Shown: piece after piece, positions 44,689-54,461 of the stretch | How the letters are laid out: every line of letters begins with the position of its first letter | Numbering within the stretch: the first letter of the stretch is position 1 | NCBI GenBank assembly: GCA_027490955.1 | Contig: JAIXXB010000024.1 | Span: 1-64,000 of the forward strand | Source of the DNA: Rhodobacter sp. | GTDB lineage: Bacteria > Pseudomonadota > Alphaproteobacteria > Rhodobacterales > Rhodobacteraceae | DNA length: 64,000 nucleotides | Direction: 5' to 3' | The notes under the pieces: model-generated | Told to the model about the DNA's origin: nothing | The model's input: the letters and a program-made list of their open reading frames with translations, nothing else | Database searches by the model: none | Position numbers and translations under genes: made by a program

Positions 44689-45627
44689 ATGGATCATTCC
44701 CTTTCCCACAAACGCATCTTCGTAGCCGGACATCGCGGGATGGTTGGGGCTGCCGTGCTGCGGCGTTTGGCTGCCGAAGATTGCCAGATTCTGACTGCGC
44801 CGCGCAGCGCACTGGATTTGACCAATCAACAAGCCGTGCAAGATTGGATGCTGCAACAGCGTCCCGACATTGTGGTTCTTGCCGCGGCCAAAGTGGGCGG
44901 CATACAGGCAAACAACACTTACCCCGTTGATTTCCTGTATCAAAACCTGATGATCGAAACGAATGTCATGCACGCCGCACATCTGGCCGACGTGCCGCGC
45001 CTGTTGTTTTTGGGGTCATCCTGCATTTACCCAAAGCACGCCGCGCAGCCAATTACCGAAGACAGCCTTCTGACGGGCCCGCTGGAACCCACAAACGAAT
45101 GGTATGCCATCGCCAAAATCGCGGGCATCAAACTGGTGCAAGCCTATCGCAAACAATACGGGCGTGATTGGATTTCCGCCATGCCGACCAACCTTTACGG
45201 GCCGGGCGATACCTATGATCTTGCCAACAGCCACGTACTGCCCGCCCTTTTGCGCAAGTTCCACGAAGCCAAACAAAACGGCGCGCCCGAGGTTGTGGTT
45301 TGGGGCAGCGGCACCCCCCTGCGAGAGTTTATGCATTGCGATGACCTTGCCGATGCGCTGGTGTTTTTGCTGAAAACCTATTCCGATGCCGACCCGATCA
45401 ATGTCGGATCGGGGATAGAGGTGACTATCCGCGAATTGGCCGAAACCATTGCACAGGTGGTGGGCTATCAAGCAAAGCTCACCTTTGATTCCAGCAAACC
45501 CGATGGCACTCCGCGTAAATTGATGGACAGCAGTCGGCTGCACGCGTTGGGCTGGAACAGAGCGCGTCGGCTGAGAGATGGGCTTGTGGATACATACGCA
45601 GATTATAGAGGCCGTGTCCCACAATGA
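44689..45627 (+). CDS. fcl: GDP-L-fucose synthase
   Basis: This 312-residue epimerase/reductase turns GDP-4-keto-6-deoxymannose into GDP-L-fucose. Signatures include VAGHRGMVGAAVLRRL, VVLAAAKVGGIQANNTYPVDFLYQNLMIE, FLGSSCIYPKHAAQPI and the catalytic NEWYAIAKIAGIKLVQAYRKQYG with tyrosine and lysine. It is also called wcaG. Its stop overlaps the flippase gene by four bases, so nucleotide-sugar supply and export are translated together. Confidence 0.97.
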   Translation: MDHSLSHKRIFVAGHRGMVGAAVLRRLAAEDCQILTAPRSALDLTNQQAVQDWMLQQRPDIVVLAAAKVGGIQANNTYPVDFLYQNLMIETNVMHAAHLADVPRLLFLGSSCIYPKHAAQPITEDSLLTGPLEPTNEWYAIAKIAGIKLVQAYRKQYGRDWISAMPTNLYGPGDTYDLANSHVLPALLRKFHEAKQNGAPEVVVWGSGTPLREFMHCDDLADALVFLLKTYSDADPINVGSGIEVTIRELAETIAQVVGYQAKLTFDSSKPDGTPRKLMDSSRLHALGWNRARRLRDGLVDTYADYRGRVPQ

Positions 45628-46916
45628 CACTGCCGCCCCAAAATCGCCGCTTTGGGCCAGTCGCTGCGCGGCTTGCCAGCGGTTTCGGCGCGAACCTGCT
45701 GGGCAAGGTCTGGGTAACGCTGATCCAGTTCCTGTCCGTGCCTGTCCTAACCGCCACATGGGGTGCAGAGGGCTTTGGCATTTGGCTGATGTTGATCGCG
45801 ATCCCAAGCTACTTGGCCCTGGCTGACGCTGGGCTAAGCGCTGCGGCGGCGACTGATGTGACGAAGGCTGTCGCGGCAGCCAATTATGACCACGCTATAC
45901 AAAGTTTCCAAACATCGTGGCTGTTTACGTCCCTGATGACATTGGGCATGGCGGCGGCTACAGGTTTCGGCCTTTTGGTCTGGATCGCCTCTCTTGAAAC
46001 TGTAGCGGGGCCGTGGCGGGCCGAGACCCTGTCTTGGGCCGTTGTTTTTACGATCTTTGGAACATTATGCAGCTTGCAAATGGGTATTTTTCAGACTGTC
46101 TATCAGGCCACCAACAAATACGCCGTTGGTACGGCGCTGCGCGACATCGGTTATCCGCTCCAAGGGTTTGCAGTTATGGCAGTTGCCTTGCTTGGGGGTG
46201 ACTTGGCCAGCGCAACGGCTGCCTCGGCGGCAGTCGCGGCGCTGCTGCTGATTCTCTATGCGGTTGTGATCCTGCGGATGGAGCCTTGGCTGCGGCTTGG
46301 CTTTGCCCATGCAAGCTGGCGCATGCTGCGCCAATTGCTGCGCCCATCGCTGGCCTCTTTCGCCCTTACAGGTGCAAATTCGTTTGGCTTGCAGGCCGTT
46401 GTGGTAACAATCGGCTGGGCGTTAGGGCCCGCCGCGGCGGCGGTTTTCGCAACGGCGCGTATGATCAGCCGCACACCTTTGCAATTCGCGGGGCTCCTCA
46501 GCCGCGCAAGCCTGCCAGAGTTGATAAAGTCGATAGAGCGAGCCGACACCTCACTGACATCACGCCTGATGCGGCTGAACATTTGGGCGGCCAGCATCGT
46601 CATGGCCCCCGCATTGCTGATCTTGTTGTTCTGGGGGCCTGAATTGCTGCAGCTTCTTTCAGGTGGCACCTTGCATGCCGAACGCACTCTGTTCGTGCTC
46701 CTCGCCCTCGCCGCCCTATGCAATGTCATTTGGACAGTTTTGGCGATGCCGCTGTTGGCACAAAATCGCCACGGCGAATATGCGTGGATGGTGTTGGGGC
46801 TGAATGTGCTGGTGGCACTGGTTCCATTTTTTCCAAACAGCGGCGTGATTGCCGCAGCCGCAGCGATGCTGGTGGCGGAAGGTGTAGTGGCGCTGGTTGT
46901 AAGGGGTAAAACTTGA
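45624..46916 (+). CDS. Wzx-type polysaccharide flippase
   Basis: This 430-residue integral membrane protein has about 12 predicted helices. The start RFGPVAARLASGFGANLLGKVWVTLIQFLSVPVLT and the WGAEGFGIWLMLIAIPSYLALADAGLSAAAA stretch fit the MOP/MATE polysaccharide transporter family that flips undecaprenyl-linked repeats. It overlaps fcl and is followed at once by the polymerase gene, so the local system is Wzx/Wzy-dependent. The sequence of such flippases is variable and the repeat unit cannot be predicted from it. Confidence 0.88.
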   Translation: MTLPPQNRRFGPVAARLASGFGANLLGKVWVTLIQFLSVPVLTATWGAEGFGIWLMLIAIPSYLALADAGLSAAAATDVTKAVAAANYDHAIQSFQTSWLFTSLMTLGMAAATGFGLLVWIASLETVAGPWRAETLSWAVVFTIFGTLCSLQMGIFQTVYQATNKYAVGTALRDIGYPLQGFAVMAVALLGGDLASATAASAAVAALLLILYAVVILRMEPWLRLGFAHASWRMLRQLLRPSLASFALTGANSFGLQAVVVTIGWALGPAAAAVFATARMISRTPLQFAGLLSRASLPELIKSIERADTSLTSRLMRLNIWAASIVMAPALLILLFWGPELLQLLSGGTLHAERTLFVLLALAALCNVIWTVLAMPLLAQNRHGEYAWMVLGLNVLVALVPFFPNSGVIAAAAAMLVAEGVVALVVRGKT

Positions 46917-48100
46917 TCAAAGCGAAGATGCCACATCTATACACCATGAAACCAGCAATTTTTGATGTTGCTGCTTGGATACCTATTGCATTTCTGTCAA
47001 TAGTGCTGCCGCTGATCGCATTACGCCGAAATATTAACACTGGCTATAGCTTTGGGGATGTAGATTTTAGGGCTGCAGCCGCAGTTTATTTGGCCATGGG
47101 GCTGATTTCTTCTTTCTACTTGCTAAAGAAAAGTTCTTTCCGAAACTTTTTTACGCCAATCGATACTCTACTTTTTTCTTTATTTGCCTTCATTTTATTT
47201 CAATCCATTTACTTTAACTCAACATTTATTGCATTAAATTTATTGTTATTTGTTATAATATTTATATCTGTTCGCATCGCAAGTTTTTCAGTATCCTTCC
47301 GATTTTTTTTGTCAGTCTCAAGTCTTGCTATGCTGACAGTCGCTGTGTTTTTTATGATCGCACTTGGGCCACCAGTAGATCGTTGGATAGGTGGCATTCA
47401 TCCGAATATCTTTGGAGCGATCTGCGTTGCCGCTGCGGGGCTTTCACTTTTTTCGAAGGGATATAAACGTGACGTAACGTTTTTTGTGGTTATCGTACTT
47501 GCCGCAATGGTAAGCAGTCGCTATGCAGTCGCGACGTGCCTTCTGATATTCTTTCTATTTTACTCTATAAATTTTTCAATTATAGGTAAAGGTCGCATTT
47601 TCGGCTACGGGCTGGCACTTTTGTTCCTCATAGGTGATTTAATCATTAATTCCTCGAGTTCTTTAATATTGAGCGTATTTGAGGTTTCTAGTGCGGGGCG
47701 CGGTTTGGGAAGTGGCATCTCAGGGCGAGATGACTTGTGGGCCCATTTTCTTCCACAATTTCTTGAAAATCCGGTCGTCGGATATGGATTTCGGAGCCGG
47801 TCGTCTTACATCGGTTCCCACAATGGATTTCTTGACATTGCATTGCAACAAGGTGTCATAGGCACTTCAATTTTATTTTTTTATCTCTTAATATTTTTAA
47901 CAACCTCCGCCCGTGAAATATTCAAGCAGAGCAAGAATCAGTATCGGGGCGCAGTGTTTTCCACTTTGCTGGGCTTGTGCATGGGCGCGCAACTGCAACC
48001 TCAGTTCTTTAGTTTCGGTGATCCGTTTGGAGTATTGACGCTTATTTGCTTATTTGCAAGGGGAGGATTTGAATATGATAAATCGAACTCAAAATATTAA
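46913..48100 (+). CDS. Wzy-type polysaccharide polymerase, AT-rich gene
   Basis: This 395-residue hydrophobic protein has about ten helices, a periplasmic loop with GSGISGRDDLWAHFLPQFLENPVVGYGFRS and SHNGFLDIALQQGVIGT, a pattern of the O-antigen polymerase/ligase family. Codon use is markedly AT-rich compared with neighbours (many TTT, ATT, TTA), a common sign of lateral transfer in polymerase genes. A TTG start at 46913 with AAGGGG upstream overlaps the flippase stop. ATG codons at 46928 and 46946 are alternatives. It is the least conserved part of the locus. Confidence 0.82.
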   Translation: MIKAKMPHLYTMKPAIFDVAAWIPIAFLSIVLPLIALRRNINTGYSFGDVDFRAAAAVYLAMGLISSFYLLKKSSFRNFFTPIDTLLFSLFAFILFQSIYFNSTFIALNLLLFVIIFISVRIASFSVSFRFFLSVSSLAMLTVAVFFMIALGPPVDRWIGGIHPNIFGAICVAAAGLSLFSKGYKRDVTFFVVIVLAAMVSSRYAVATCLLIFFLFYSINFSIIGKGRIFGYGLALLFLIGDLIINSSSSLILSVFEVSSAGRGLGSGISGRDDLWAHFLPQFLENPVVGYGFRSRSSYIGSHNGFLDIALQQGVIGTSILFFYLLIFLTTSAREIFKQSKNQYRGAVFSTLLGLCMGAQLQPQFFSFGDPFGVLTLICLFARGGFEYDKSNSKY

Positions 48101-48292
48101 TCCGCTTTCATTTTCACTTGCTCGCTTCGCAATATTTCTATGTGCGATAGTTCAAAAATCTTGTGTGTAATTTTTCCAAATGCAAGATGATAACGGTTGT
48201 CTGCACGGTCAGGGATGTGAAAGTTGGTTAAAACGAACAGCTACCAAGTTTACTTTATCTGCGTGCTATGAATTATAAAATTGAGTGAGGGT

Positions 48293-49399
48293 ATGAAAGA
48301 ATTAATCTTCCTTTGGGACAACTTTGGGCCGGCCCATTTTGATCGCGTAGAAGCTGTCACGCAGGCTTTTGCACGGGACTTGCACTGCATTGGTGTTGAA
48401 GAACGTTCCCACTCTGACACCTATGACTGGCTGCCTGAACAGCGCATCAGCTTCGAAAAAATCACGCTTTTTGGACCGCAGTGGCCTGGATCAATTCGTG
48501 TGCTGATGGCACTTATGAGAACTGATCACAAAATCGGACCTGCAACATGGTTTTTGTGCAATTATGATCGCGCACACATTATCGCGTTCGCATTTTGGCT
48601 GCGACTGCGCCGTCGGCGGGTATTCTTGATGGGCTGCTCGAAATTTGATGACCATGAAAGAAGATTAATGCGTGAATTTACCAAATATCTGGCCCTGTCG
48701 CCCTTTCAAGGCGCAATCGCCAGTGGCCGGCGATCTAAAGATTATTTTCGTTTTTTAGGTATCAAAAATGTTGTGGGTGAATACAATACTGTCGATATTT
48801 CAAGGATAAGGACGCTGTCAAAAAAACCGGCGGCGCCAAATGGCACTATATTTCAGAAGCGGAATTTTGTTATTGTCGCGCGACTTGTACCGAAAAAGAA
48901 TTTATTTTTCGCTGTTGATGCTTTTGCTTGGTTTACACTTAATTCAAAAAGTGGCCGAAGACTTGTGATTTGTGGATCAGGTCCACTTGAGACGGCGTTA
49001 AAGGAACACGCTGCAAAACTTGGTCTTGAACAATTAATCGAATTTGTTGGTTTCTTACAAACTGCGGAAGTTTCGCAGTTGCTCGCCGAATCCCTTGCAT
49101 TGATATTACCTAGCATCGAAGAACAGTTCGGGAATGTCGTGATAGAAGCCCAAGCAATGGGCTTGCCCGTGCTGATTAGCGAAGTGCCGGGCGCTCGTGA
49201 TCACTTGGTTCGCAATTGGGTCAATGGATTTGTCTTTGAACCCGATAATGCAGCGGCTTTGGCGCATTATATGGAGTTGCTGGATCGAGACGAAGCACTG
49301 TGGCGCCGACTTTGTGAGGGCGCCACAGCCACTGCACCATTGGGCGATGTCGAACGATTCGTTGAAGGGGTCACCGCCTTGATCGGAGGCAGTCGATGA
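48293..49399 (+). CDS. GT4 glycosyltransferase
   Basis: This 368-residue GT-B enzyme has an N-terminal acceptor half with little family similarity. In the donor half, FVIVARLVPKKNLFFAVDAF, LVICGSGPLETALKEHAAKLGL and LALILPSIEEQFGNVVIEAQAMGLPVLISEVPG are clear GT4 signatures with the E-x7-E-type motif. A GAGTGAGGG ribosome site precedes the ATG at 48293. A 192-base AT-rich gap without a gene separates it from the polymerase gene. Its stop overlaps the next transferase by four bases. Confidence 0.88.
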   Translation: MKELIFLWDNFGPAHFDRVEAVTQAFARDLHCIGVEERSHSDTYDWLPEQRISFEKITLFGPQWPGSIRVLMALMRTDHKIGPATWFLCNYDRAHIIAFAFWLRLRRRRVFLMGCSKFDDHERRLMREFTKYLALSPFQGAIASGRRSKDYFRFLGIKNVVGEYNTVDISRIRTLSKKPAAPNGTIFQKRNFVIVARLVPKKNLFFAVDAFAWFTLNSKSGRRLVICGSGPLETALKEHAAKLGLEQLIEFVGFLQTAEVSQLLAESLALILPSIEEQFGNVVIEAQAMGLPVLISEVPGARDHLVRNWVNGFVFEPDNAAALAHYMELLDRDEALWRRLCEGATATAPLGDVERFVEGVTALIGGSR

Positions 49400-50622
49400 A
49401 AATTTTACAGATCATCCCCTCGATTAATCCTGCGGATGGCGGGCCTGTCGAGCATGCCTGCATCATGGCAACTGAACATGCTGCCGCGGGACATCAAACT
49501 ATCTTCGTAACCCTTGATGATCCACAGGAAGATCATGTTAGGCAGTTTCCATTCGTTTTGTATGCGACTGGACCAACAAGAGGGCTGTTGAAATCTTCTG
49601 CAAATTTTTCAAAGATCGTGGCGCAGCAGGCTGCCTCGGCAGATGTTGCAATTGTACACGGGCTTTGGAATTATGCGTCGATCGGTGGGTTCGGCGCTTT
49701 GCAGCAGGCAAATTTGCCTTGGGTGATCTTTCCGCATGGCATGCTAGACCCGTATTTCCGCAAGATAAAACCAGTAAAACATGTGGTCAAACAAGTTTAC
49801 TGGTGGCTGTGGCAAGGCCGGATGATGTCAGGTGCGAAATATGTTTTGTTCACCTGCCAAGAGGAGCAGCGTTTGGCGAGGAACGCATTTCTGGGGCATC
49901 AAACTTACCGTTCGTGCGTCGTGGCTTTCTGCGCCGCAGATCTCGCCAGCGCGCAGGGGACGGCGGAGGATGGCTGGCAATACCTTGAACAGAAAATGCC
50001 AAGTCTTCGCAAAAGGAACTATTGGTTATTTCTTAGTCGCCTCCACCCCAAAAAGGCTATCGATAATTTGATTGCGGCCTACGCAGAGGTGGCTTCGGCG
50101 CAACCCTGCCCTGACTTGGTGATCGCTGGCCCTGATTCCGTTGGCTGGAAAGCGAACTTGATTGAACAGGCGCATCGTTTGGGTGTTGCGGATCGGATTC
50201 ACTTTCCCGGTATGTTGCGCGATGCGGCCAAAGTGTCAGCATTTTTGAATGCCGAGGCTTTCGTTCTTCCATCGCATCAAGAGAATTTTGGCATCGTCGT
50301 TGCAGAGGCGCTTTCCGTTGGCACACCGGTTTTGATTTCGGACAAAGTTAACATTTGGCGCGAAGTTGTGGAAGCGGGCGCAGGTATGTCTGAGCCAGAT
50401 ACAGTCATAGGTACTAAGCGTCTTTTGGAGCGATTTTTGGCGTTATCACCCAGTGCCAAATCCAAAATGCAAGCCCACGCGCGCAGTTGCTACGAGCAAA
50501 GGTTTTCTGCCACCGCCTCCGCCGCAGATGTTATGGCAGTTTTGCAAGAGGTCGCAAATCAAGACTCGCGCAGCGATGCAAAACACTCAGACGCCAAAAC
50601 CAAGGGAAATCGAGCGAAATGA
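49396..50622 (+). CDS. GT4 glycosyltransferase
   Basis: This 408-residue GT-B protein opens MKILQIIPSINPADGGPVEHACIMATE, a start common in family GT4 exopolysaccharide transferases. HGLWNYASIGGFGAL and VIFPHGMLDPYFRKIKPVKH belong to the acceptor half. FLSRLHPKKAIDNLIAAY and FVLPSHQENFGIVVAEALSVGTPVLISDKVNIWREV lie in the donor half. The C-terminal 25 residues are charged and low-complexity. The gene overlaps both neighbours by four bases. Linkage cannot be deduced. Confidence 0.9.
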   Translation: MKILQIIPSINPADGGPVEHACIMATEHAAAGHQTIFVTLDDPQEDHVRQFPFVLYATGPTRGLLKSSANFSKIVAQQAASADVAIVHGLWNYASIGGFGALQQANLPWVIFPHGMLDPYFRKIKPVKHVVKQVYWWLWQGRMMSGAKYVLFTCQEEQRLARNAFLGHQTYRSCVVAFCAADLASAQGTAEDGWQYLEQKMPSLRKRNYWLFLSRLHPKKAIDNLIAAYAEVASAQPCPDLVIAGPDSVGWKANLIEQAHRLGVADRIHFPGMLRDAAKVSAFLNAEAFVLPSHQENFGIVVAEALSVGTPVLISDKVNIWREVVEAGAGMSEPDTVIGTKRLLERFLALSPSAKSKMQAHARSCYEQRFSATASAADVMAVLQEVANQDSRSDAKHSDAKTKGNRAK

Positions 50623-51197
50623 ATGATTTTGGCAACAGTGAAATTCTGGATGCGAAAAGGCGTGATCCATTTGAAGGACATGCCACATTCACTTTACGAA
50701 ATCGGATCACTCGCGCGATGTTCGGCGCGGTTTGGTTTGTTCTTGCACGTTGGACGCCTGCGCCGATACATCGGTGGCGAATAATCATTCTTAGGCTTTT
50801 TGGCGCAAAGGTTCATAAATCGGCGCATATTTATCCTTCCGTGCGAATTTGGTTGCCAAGCAACTTGACCGTGGGGGAGAATAGCGCCCTTGGCCCTCGC
50901 AGCATCGTCTACAATATGGCACCTATTGCGCTTGGTGCACGCGTGGTCGTATCGCAGGGCGCGCATTTATGTGCAGGTACCCATGCCTTCCGCGACCATA
51001 ACTTTCAACTGCTTGCCCTTCCAATTTCCATCGGTGACGGGGCTTGGATTGCAACAGACGCCTTCGTCGGCCCAGGCGTGACTGTGGGGCGCGATGCAGT
51101 ATTGGGTGCAAGGGCAGTCGCGACCAGATCCTTAAATGAAAACACCGTTTACGTTGGTAACCCCGCAAAACCGATTGGGAAAAGGTACACAGAGTAA
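50619..51197 (+). CDS. left-handed beta-helix acetyltransferase (WcaF-like)
   Basis: This 192-residue protein has a short N-terminal helical part and hexapeptide repeats (IYPSVRIWLPSNLTVGENSALG, VVVSQGAHLCAGTHAFRDHNF, PISIGDGAWIATDAFVGPGVTVGRDAVLGARAVATRS) typical of trimeric LbH acyltransferases. The histidine in CAGTHAFRD is the probable catalytic base. The pattern fits colanic-acid WcaF and related enzymes that add acetyl groups to the repeat unit. The start at MNDFG overlaps the preceding stop (ATGA). The longer frame upstream was rejected. Confidence 0.9.
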   Translation: MNDFGNSEILDAKRRDPFEGHATFTLRNRITRAMFGAVWFVLARWTPAPIHRWRIIILRLFGAKVHKSAHIYPSVRIWLPSNLTVGENSALGPRSIVYNMAPIALGARVVVSQGAHLCAGTHAFRDHNFQLLALPISIGDGAWIATDAFVGPGVTVGRDAVLGARAVATRSLNENTVYVGNPAKPIGKRYTE

Positions 51198-51201
51198 TCA
51201 T

Positions 51202-52101
51202 ATGGCAGAAACGCTGACTGCAATCATTTTGACGTTTAACGAGGCTATGCATATCGAGCGGTGCATCCGCGCGGTAAGAGGTGTTGCGAAGCGCGTTTTG
51301 GTGATAGATTCTGGTTCAACCGATGAAACGGTGGACATCGCCCGTACAAACGGTGCCGAGGTATTGCAAAACCCATGGAAAAACCATGCCACCCAGTTCA
51401 ATTGGGCGCTGGACAACGCCAAAATCGATACCGATTGGGTCTTGCGGATCGACGCGGATGAGGTGCTGGATCCTGCGCTTCAATCTGCCATCGCAGTCTT
51501 CATTGCCGCACCGCCCAGCGCCGTGAATGCGGTCATATTGCGCCGCCAGATCGTGTTTCTTGGCCGTCCAATTCGATACGGGTTCTTTTACCCGCTGCAC
51601 AATCTGCGCATGTGGCGCCATGGTCAAGGCCGTGTTGAAACCCGCTGGATGGACGAACATGTAAAGGTTCAGAACGAAGCAAGCGTTGTTTTGAACGGCA
51701 CGCTGGTGGACCACAACCTGAACGATCTTGGCTGGTGGACAACAAAGCATAATGGTTATGCCATGCGAGAGGTTTACGACATTATCGATACTCGCATGGG
51801 CGGGGAGGCAACGGATTTTTCGGGGCTAAGCTCGGGCGCACGCGCAAAACGATTTGCTAAGAACAGGCTTTATGCCCGTTTGCCCCGAATGGTGCGGCCA
51901 ATGCTCTATTTCGTATATCGCTATATCTTCGGTGCTGGTTTTCTCGATGGCCGCGAAGGCTTTTATTTTCACGTCCTACAAGCATTCTGGTATCGAACGC
52001 TTGTTGATGCAAAATTGTTGGAATTAGAAATACGTGCGCGCGAAAAAAACATGACCGCCTACGACCTTTTAGTATCTGAAGGTATTTTGGTTAAGAGATA
52101 A
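51202..52101 (+). CDS. GT2 glycosyltransferase (WaaE/KdtX-like)
   Basis: This 299-residue GT-A enzyme opens AIILTFNEAMHIERCIRAVRGV, with VLVIDSGSTDETVDIA, the DXD-like IDADEVL and HNLRMWRHGQGRVETRWMDEHV downstream. It resembles the LPS inner-core beta-glucosyltransferase WaaE group. One or two hydrophobic stretches near the C-terminus suggest membrane contact. The start at MAETLT (51202) was picked over an in-frame ATG inside the acetyltransferase gene. It is the last gene of the polysaccharide locus; 216 bases with no recognised feature follow. Confidence 0.88.
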   Translation: MAETLTAIILTFNEAMHIERCIRAVRGVAKRVLVIDSGSTDETVDIARTNGAEVLQNPWKNHATQFNWALDNAKIDTDWVLRIDADEVLDPALQSAIAVFIAAPPSAVNAVILRRQIVFLGRPIRYGFFYPLHNLRMWRHGQGRVETRWMDEHVKVQNEASVVLNGTLVDHNLNDLGWWTTKHNGYAMREVYDIIDTRMGGEATDFSGLSSGARAKRFAKNRLYARLPRMVRPMLYFVYRYIFGAGFLDGREGFYFHVLQAFWYRTLVDAKLLELEIRAREKNMTAYDLLVSEGILVKR

Positions 52102-52317
52102 AATGGCAAAGCGAACTTTGAAAGTATCGCTTAGATCTATACGGTTATTGCCAAGAAACTAAGACTGCTGCAATAAGTCGATTGAATCGCAGGGATTTGC
52201 CATGAGTAATGGTTGCGTCGCTTTGACCGCTGACTTTAGACCTTTCCCTAACCCCCCATTCCCAAAACCCACACCGGCTGTATACTCCGCCACATCATCT
52301 GAAAGTGCCCCCTACCC

Positions 52318-53319
52318 ATGAAAGCAACCATAAAGGACGTGGCCCTACGTGCAGGCGTTTCGCCTTCGGCGGTGTCGCGCGCGTTTACCGATGGGGCGTC
52401 GGTATCGGCAAAGACGCGGGCGTTGGTCACGGCGGCGGCGCAAGAGATTGGTTATGCACCCAATGCGCTGGCATCCAGCTTGACCACGGGGCGCACGAAA
52501 TTGATTGGCCTGATCGTTAACAATTTCCAGAACCCGTTGATTTTGGAGGTGTTTGATCTGTTCACACGCGGGCTGCAAGATCGTGGGTTGCGTCCCTTGT
52601 TGGTCAACCTAAGCGGTGCGGTTGACCCTGCCGCATCACTGCATATGTTGCGGCAATATTCGGTGGATGGGGTGATTGTGGCCTCGTCAACCTTGCCCAG
52701 CAGTTTCGCCCACGCTTTTCGTGCGGCGCAATTGCCTGTGGTGCATGCCTTTGGGCGCAAATCCACAGTTCCCGATGTGCATGTGGTGGGTATTGATAAT
52801 ATGGCCTGCGGGCAAATGGCGGCGCAGGCGCTGATGCAGCGCGGCTATCAAAGGGTAGGGTTTTTGGGCGGGCCACGGGCTGCCACATCGACCCAAGATC
52901 GCGCAGCAGGTTTTTTGCAGGCGGTGCAGGCCGCACCCTATATGTCGGCCAGCCAATCCTTCGCCGAAAACTACACCTTTGCAGCGGGGCGCGCCGAAAT
53001 GCAGCGCCTGCTATCCGCTGGCCCTGCCGAGGCCTATTTCTGCGGCGATGATCTGCTGGCCGTGGGCGCGCTCAGTGCGATTTTGGACGCGGGGTTAAAA
53101 GTGCCCGATGATATTGGCCTGATCGGGCTGAATGATATGGAAATGGCGCGCTGGCAAAACATCGGGCTGACGACCATTCGCCAGCCCATTGATCAGATCA
53201 TCGCTGCCGCGATTGATCTGGTGATTGCCGCCATCGCAGCGCCAGACCTGCCGCCCGAAACGCGCATCTTTCCCTGCGCGCTGATCGAGAGGCAAACCCT
53301 GCGGCCCGCGCGGGATTAG
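52318..53319 (+). CDS. LacI-family regulator of the inositol-type cluster
   Basis: This 333-residue protein has the helix-turn-helix IKDVALRAGVSPSAVSRAF (4-22), the hinge NALASSLTTGRTKLIGLIV and a ligand-binding domain (VDGVIVASSTLP, GYQRVGFLGGP, YFCGDDLLAVGALSA, DIGLIGLNDMEMARW). It is convergent with the first Gfo/Idh gene, sharing four bases. A LacI-type operator at 56501-56516 in the divergent promoter of the cluster is its likely target. The effector is not known; an inositol derivative is inferred from neighbours. Confidence 0.9.
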   Translation: MKATIKDVALRAGVSPSAVSRAFTDGASVSAKTRALVTAAAQEIGYAPNALASSLTTGRTKLIGLIVNNFQNPLILEVFDLFTRGLQDRGLRPLLVNLSGAVDPAASLHMLRQYSVDGVIVASSTLPSSFAHAFRAAQLPVVHAFGRKSTVPDVHVVGIDNMACGQMAAQALMQRGYQRVGFLGGPRAATSTQDRAAGFLQAVQAAPYMSASQSFAENYTFAAGRAEMQRLLSAGPAEAYFCGDDLLAVGALSAILDAGLKVPDDIGLIGLNDMEMARWQNIGLTTIRQPIDQIIAAAIDLVIAAIAAPDLPPETRIFPCALIERQTLRPARD

Positions 53320-54449
53320 CGGAACATGGGCGGGCGGGCATCAACCCATGCGCCGCCTGCCTTGGCCGAGGCCACAGCGCTGTGCACTGCGGCCATCGAC
53401 CGCGCCCCATCTGCAGCGGTTGGCAGACCATCGCGCGCCGTGCCGCGAATGGCATCGGCCAATTCGCAATAGATATTGGCCACGGCCAAAGGAAACCCTT
53501 CAGGATGGGCGATCGCCACGCGCGATAGGCGCTTTGCCTCTTCGTAAAGGCCGCCTTCGCCCTTTTCGATAATCTGGGTGCGCCCGCCCACGGGGGTATA
53601 GATCAGTTGGTTGGGCTGCTCTGAGGCCCAGCGCAGACCGCCCGTCTCGCCAAAGACCTGAAAGTCAAACCCATGTTGGCGGCCAATGGCCACCGACGAT
53701 GTCCACAGCCGCCCAACAGTGCCTTTCGACATGCGAAAATTGACCATCGCATCATCTTCCAACACACGGCTGGCAATGGTCGATGCGAAATCGGCCGACA
53801 GTTTTTCCACCTGATCGTCACAGACAAAACTGGCCATATGCAGCGCATGAATCCCGCAATCGGCAAATTGGCCCGAAACACCTGCCATGGCAGGGTCATA
53901 GCGCCAGCGCACGCGCGGATTGTCGGCATCGGTTGCATCACCATGATGGCCGTGGCTGAAATTGGTCACCACCAGCCGCACGCGGCCTATATCGCCCGCC
54001 CGCACCATGGCACGGGCTTGGCGCACCATCGGATAGGCCGAATAGCAGTAATTCACCGCGCAGATTTTGCCAGTTTTGGCAGCGATGCGCACAATTTCTT
54101 CGCCCTCTTCGACAGTGACTGTCATCGGCTTTTCGCATAGCACGTGAAAGCCCGCCTCAAGAAAGGCTTTGGTAATTTCAAAATGGGTGGCGTTGGGGGT
54201 GGCAACTGTCACCAGATCCACACGATCTGCGCGCGCCTTTTCGCCTGCAAGCATCTCGCGCCAATCACCATAGGCGCGGTCGGCGGCCACCCCAAGGCGC
54301 TGCGCATATGCGCGCCCGACATCAGCGCGGTGATCCAGTGCACCCGCGGCCAGTTTGAAATGACCATCCGCCAATGCGCCAAGGCGATGGGCTGGGCCAA
54401 TTTGGCTGCCCTCGCCGCCGCCAATCATTCCCCAATTCAGTTGTGCCAT
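53316..54449 (-). CDS. Gfo/Idh/MocA-family NAD(P)-dependent oxidoreductase
   Basis: This 377-residue protein has an N-terminal Rossmann motif WGMIGGGEGSQIGPAH and the family motif HVLCEKPMT (catalytic lysine in EKP). The C-terminal domain carries SGQFADCGIHALHMASFV with the active-site Asp/His. Such enzymes oxidise inositols, inososes or related sugars. It follows the TIM-barrel gene (13 bases) in a minus-strand operon headed by a second paralogue at 55360. An inositol dehydrogenase (IolG-like) role is plausible but not proven by sequence. Confidence 0.85.
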   Translation of the reverse strand: MAQLNWGMIGGGEGSQIGPAHRLGALADGHFKLAAGALDHRADVGRAYAQRLGVAADRAYGDWREMLAGEKARADRVDLVTVATPNATHFEITKAFLEAGFHVLCEKPMTVTVEEGEEIVRIAAKTGKICAVNYCYSAYPMVRQARAMVRAGDIGRVRLVVTNFSHGHHGDATDADNPRVRWRYDPAMAGVSGQFADCGIHALHMASFVCDDQVEKLSADFASTIASRVLEDDAMVNFRMSKGTVGRLWTSSVAIGRQHGFDFQVFGETGGLRWASEQPNQLIYTPVGGRTQIIEKGEGGLYEEAKRLSRVAIAHPEGFPLAVANIYCELADAIRGTARDGLPTAADGARSMAAVHSAVASAKAGGAWVDARPPMFR

Positions 54450-54461
54450 ATCACCTGCCCC

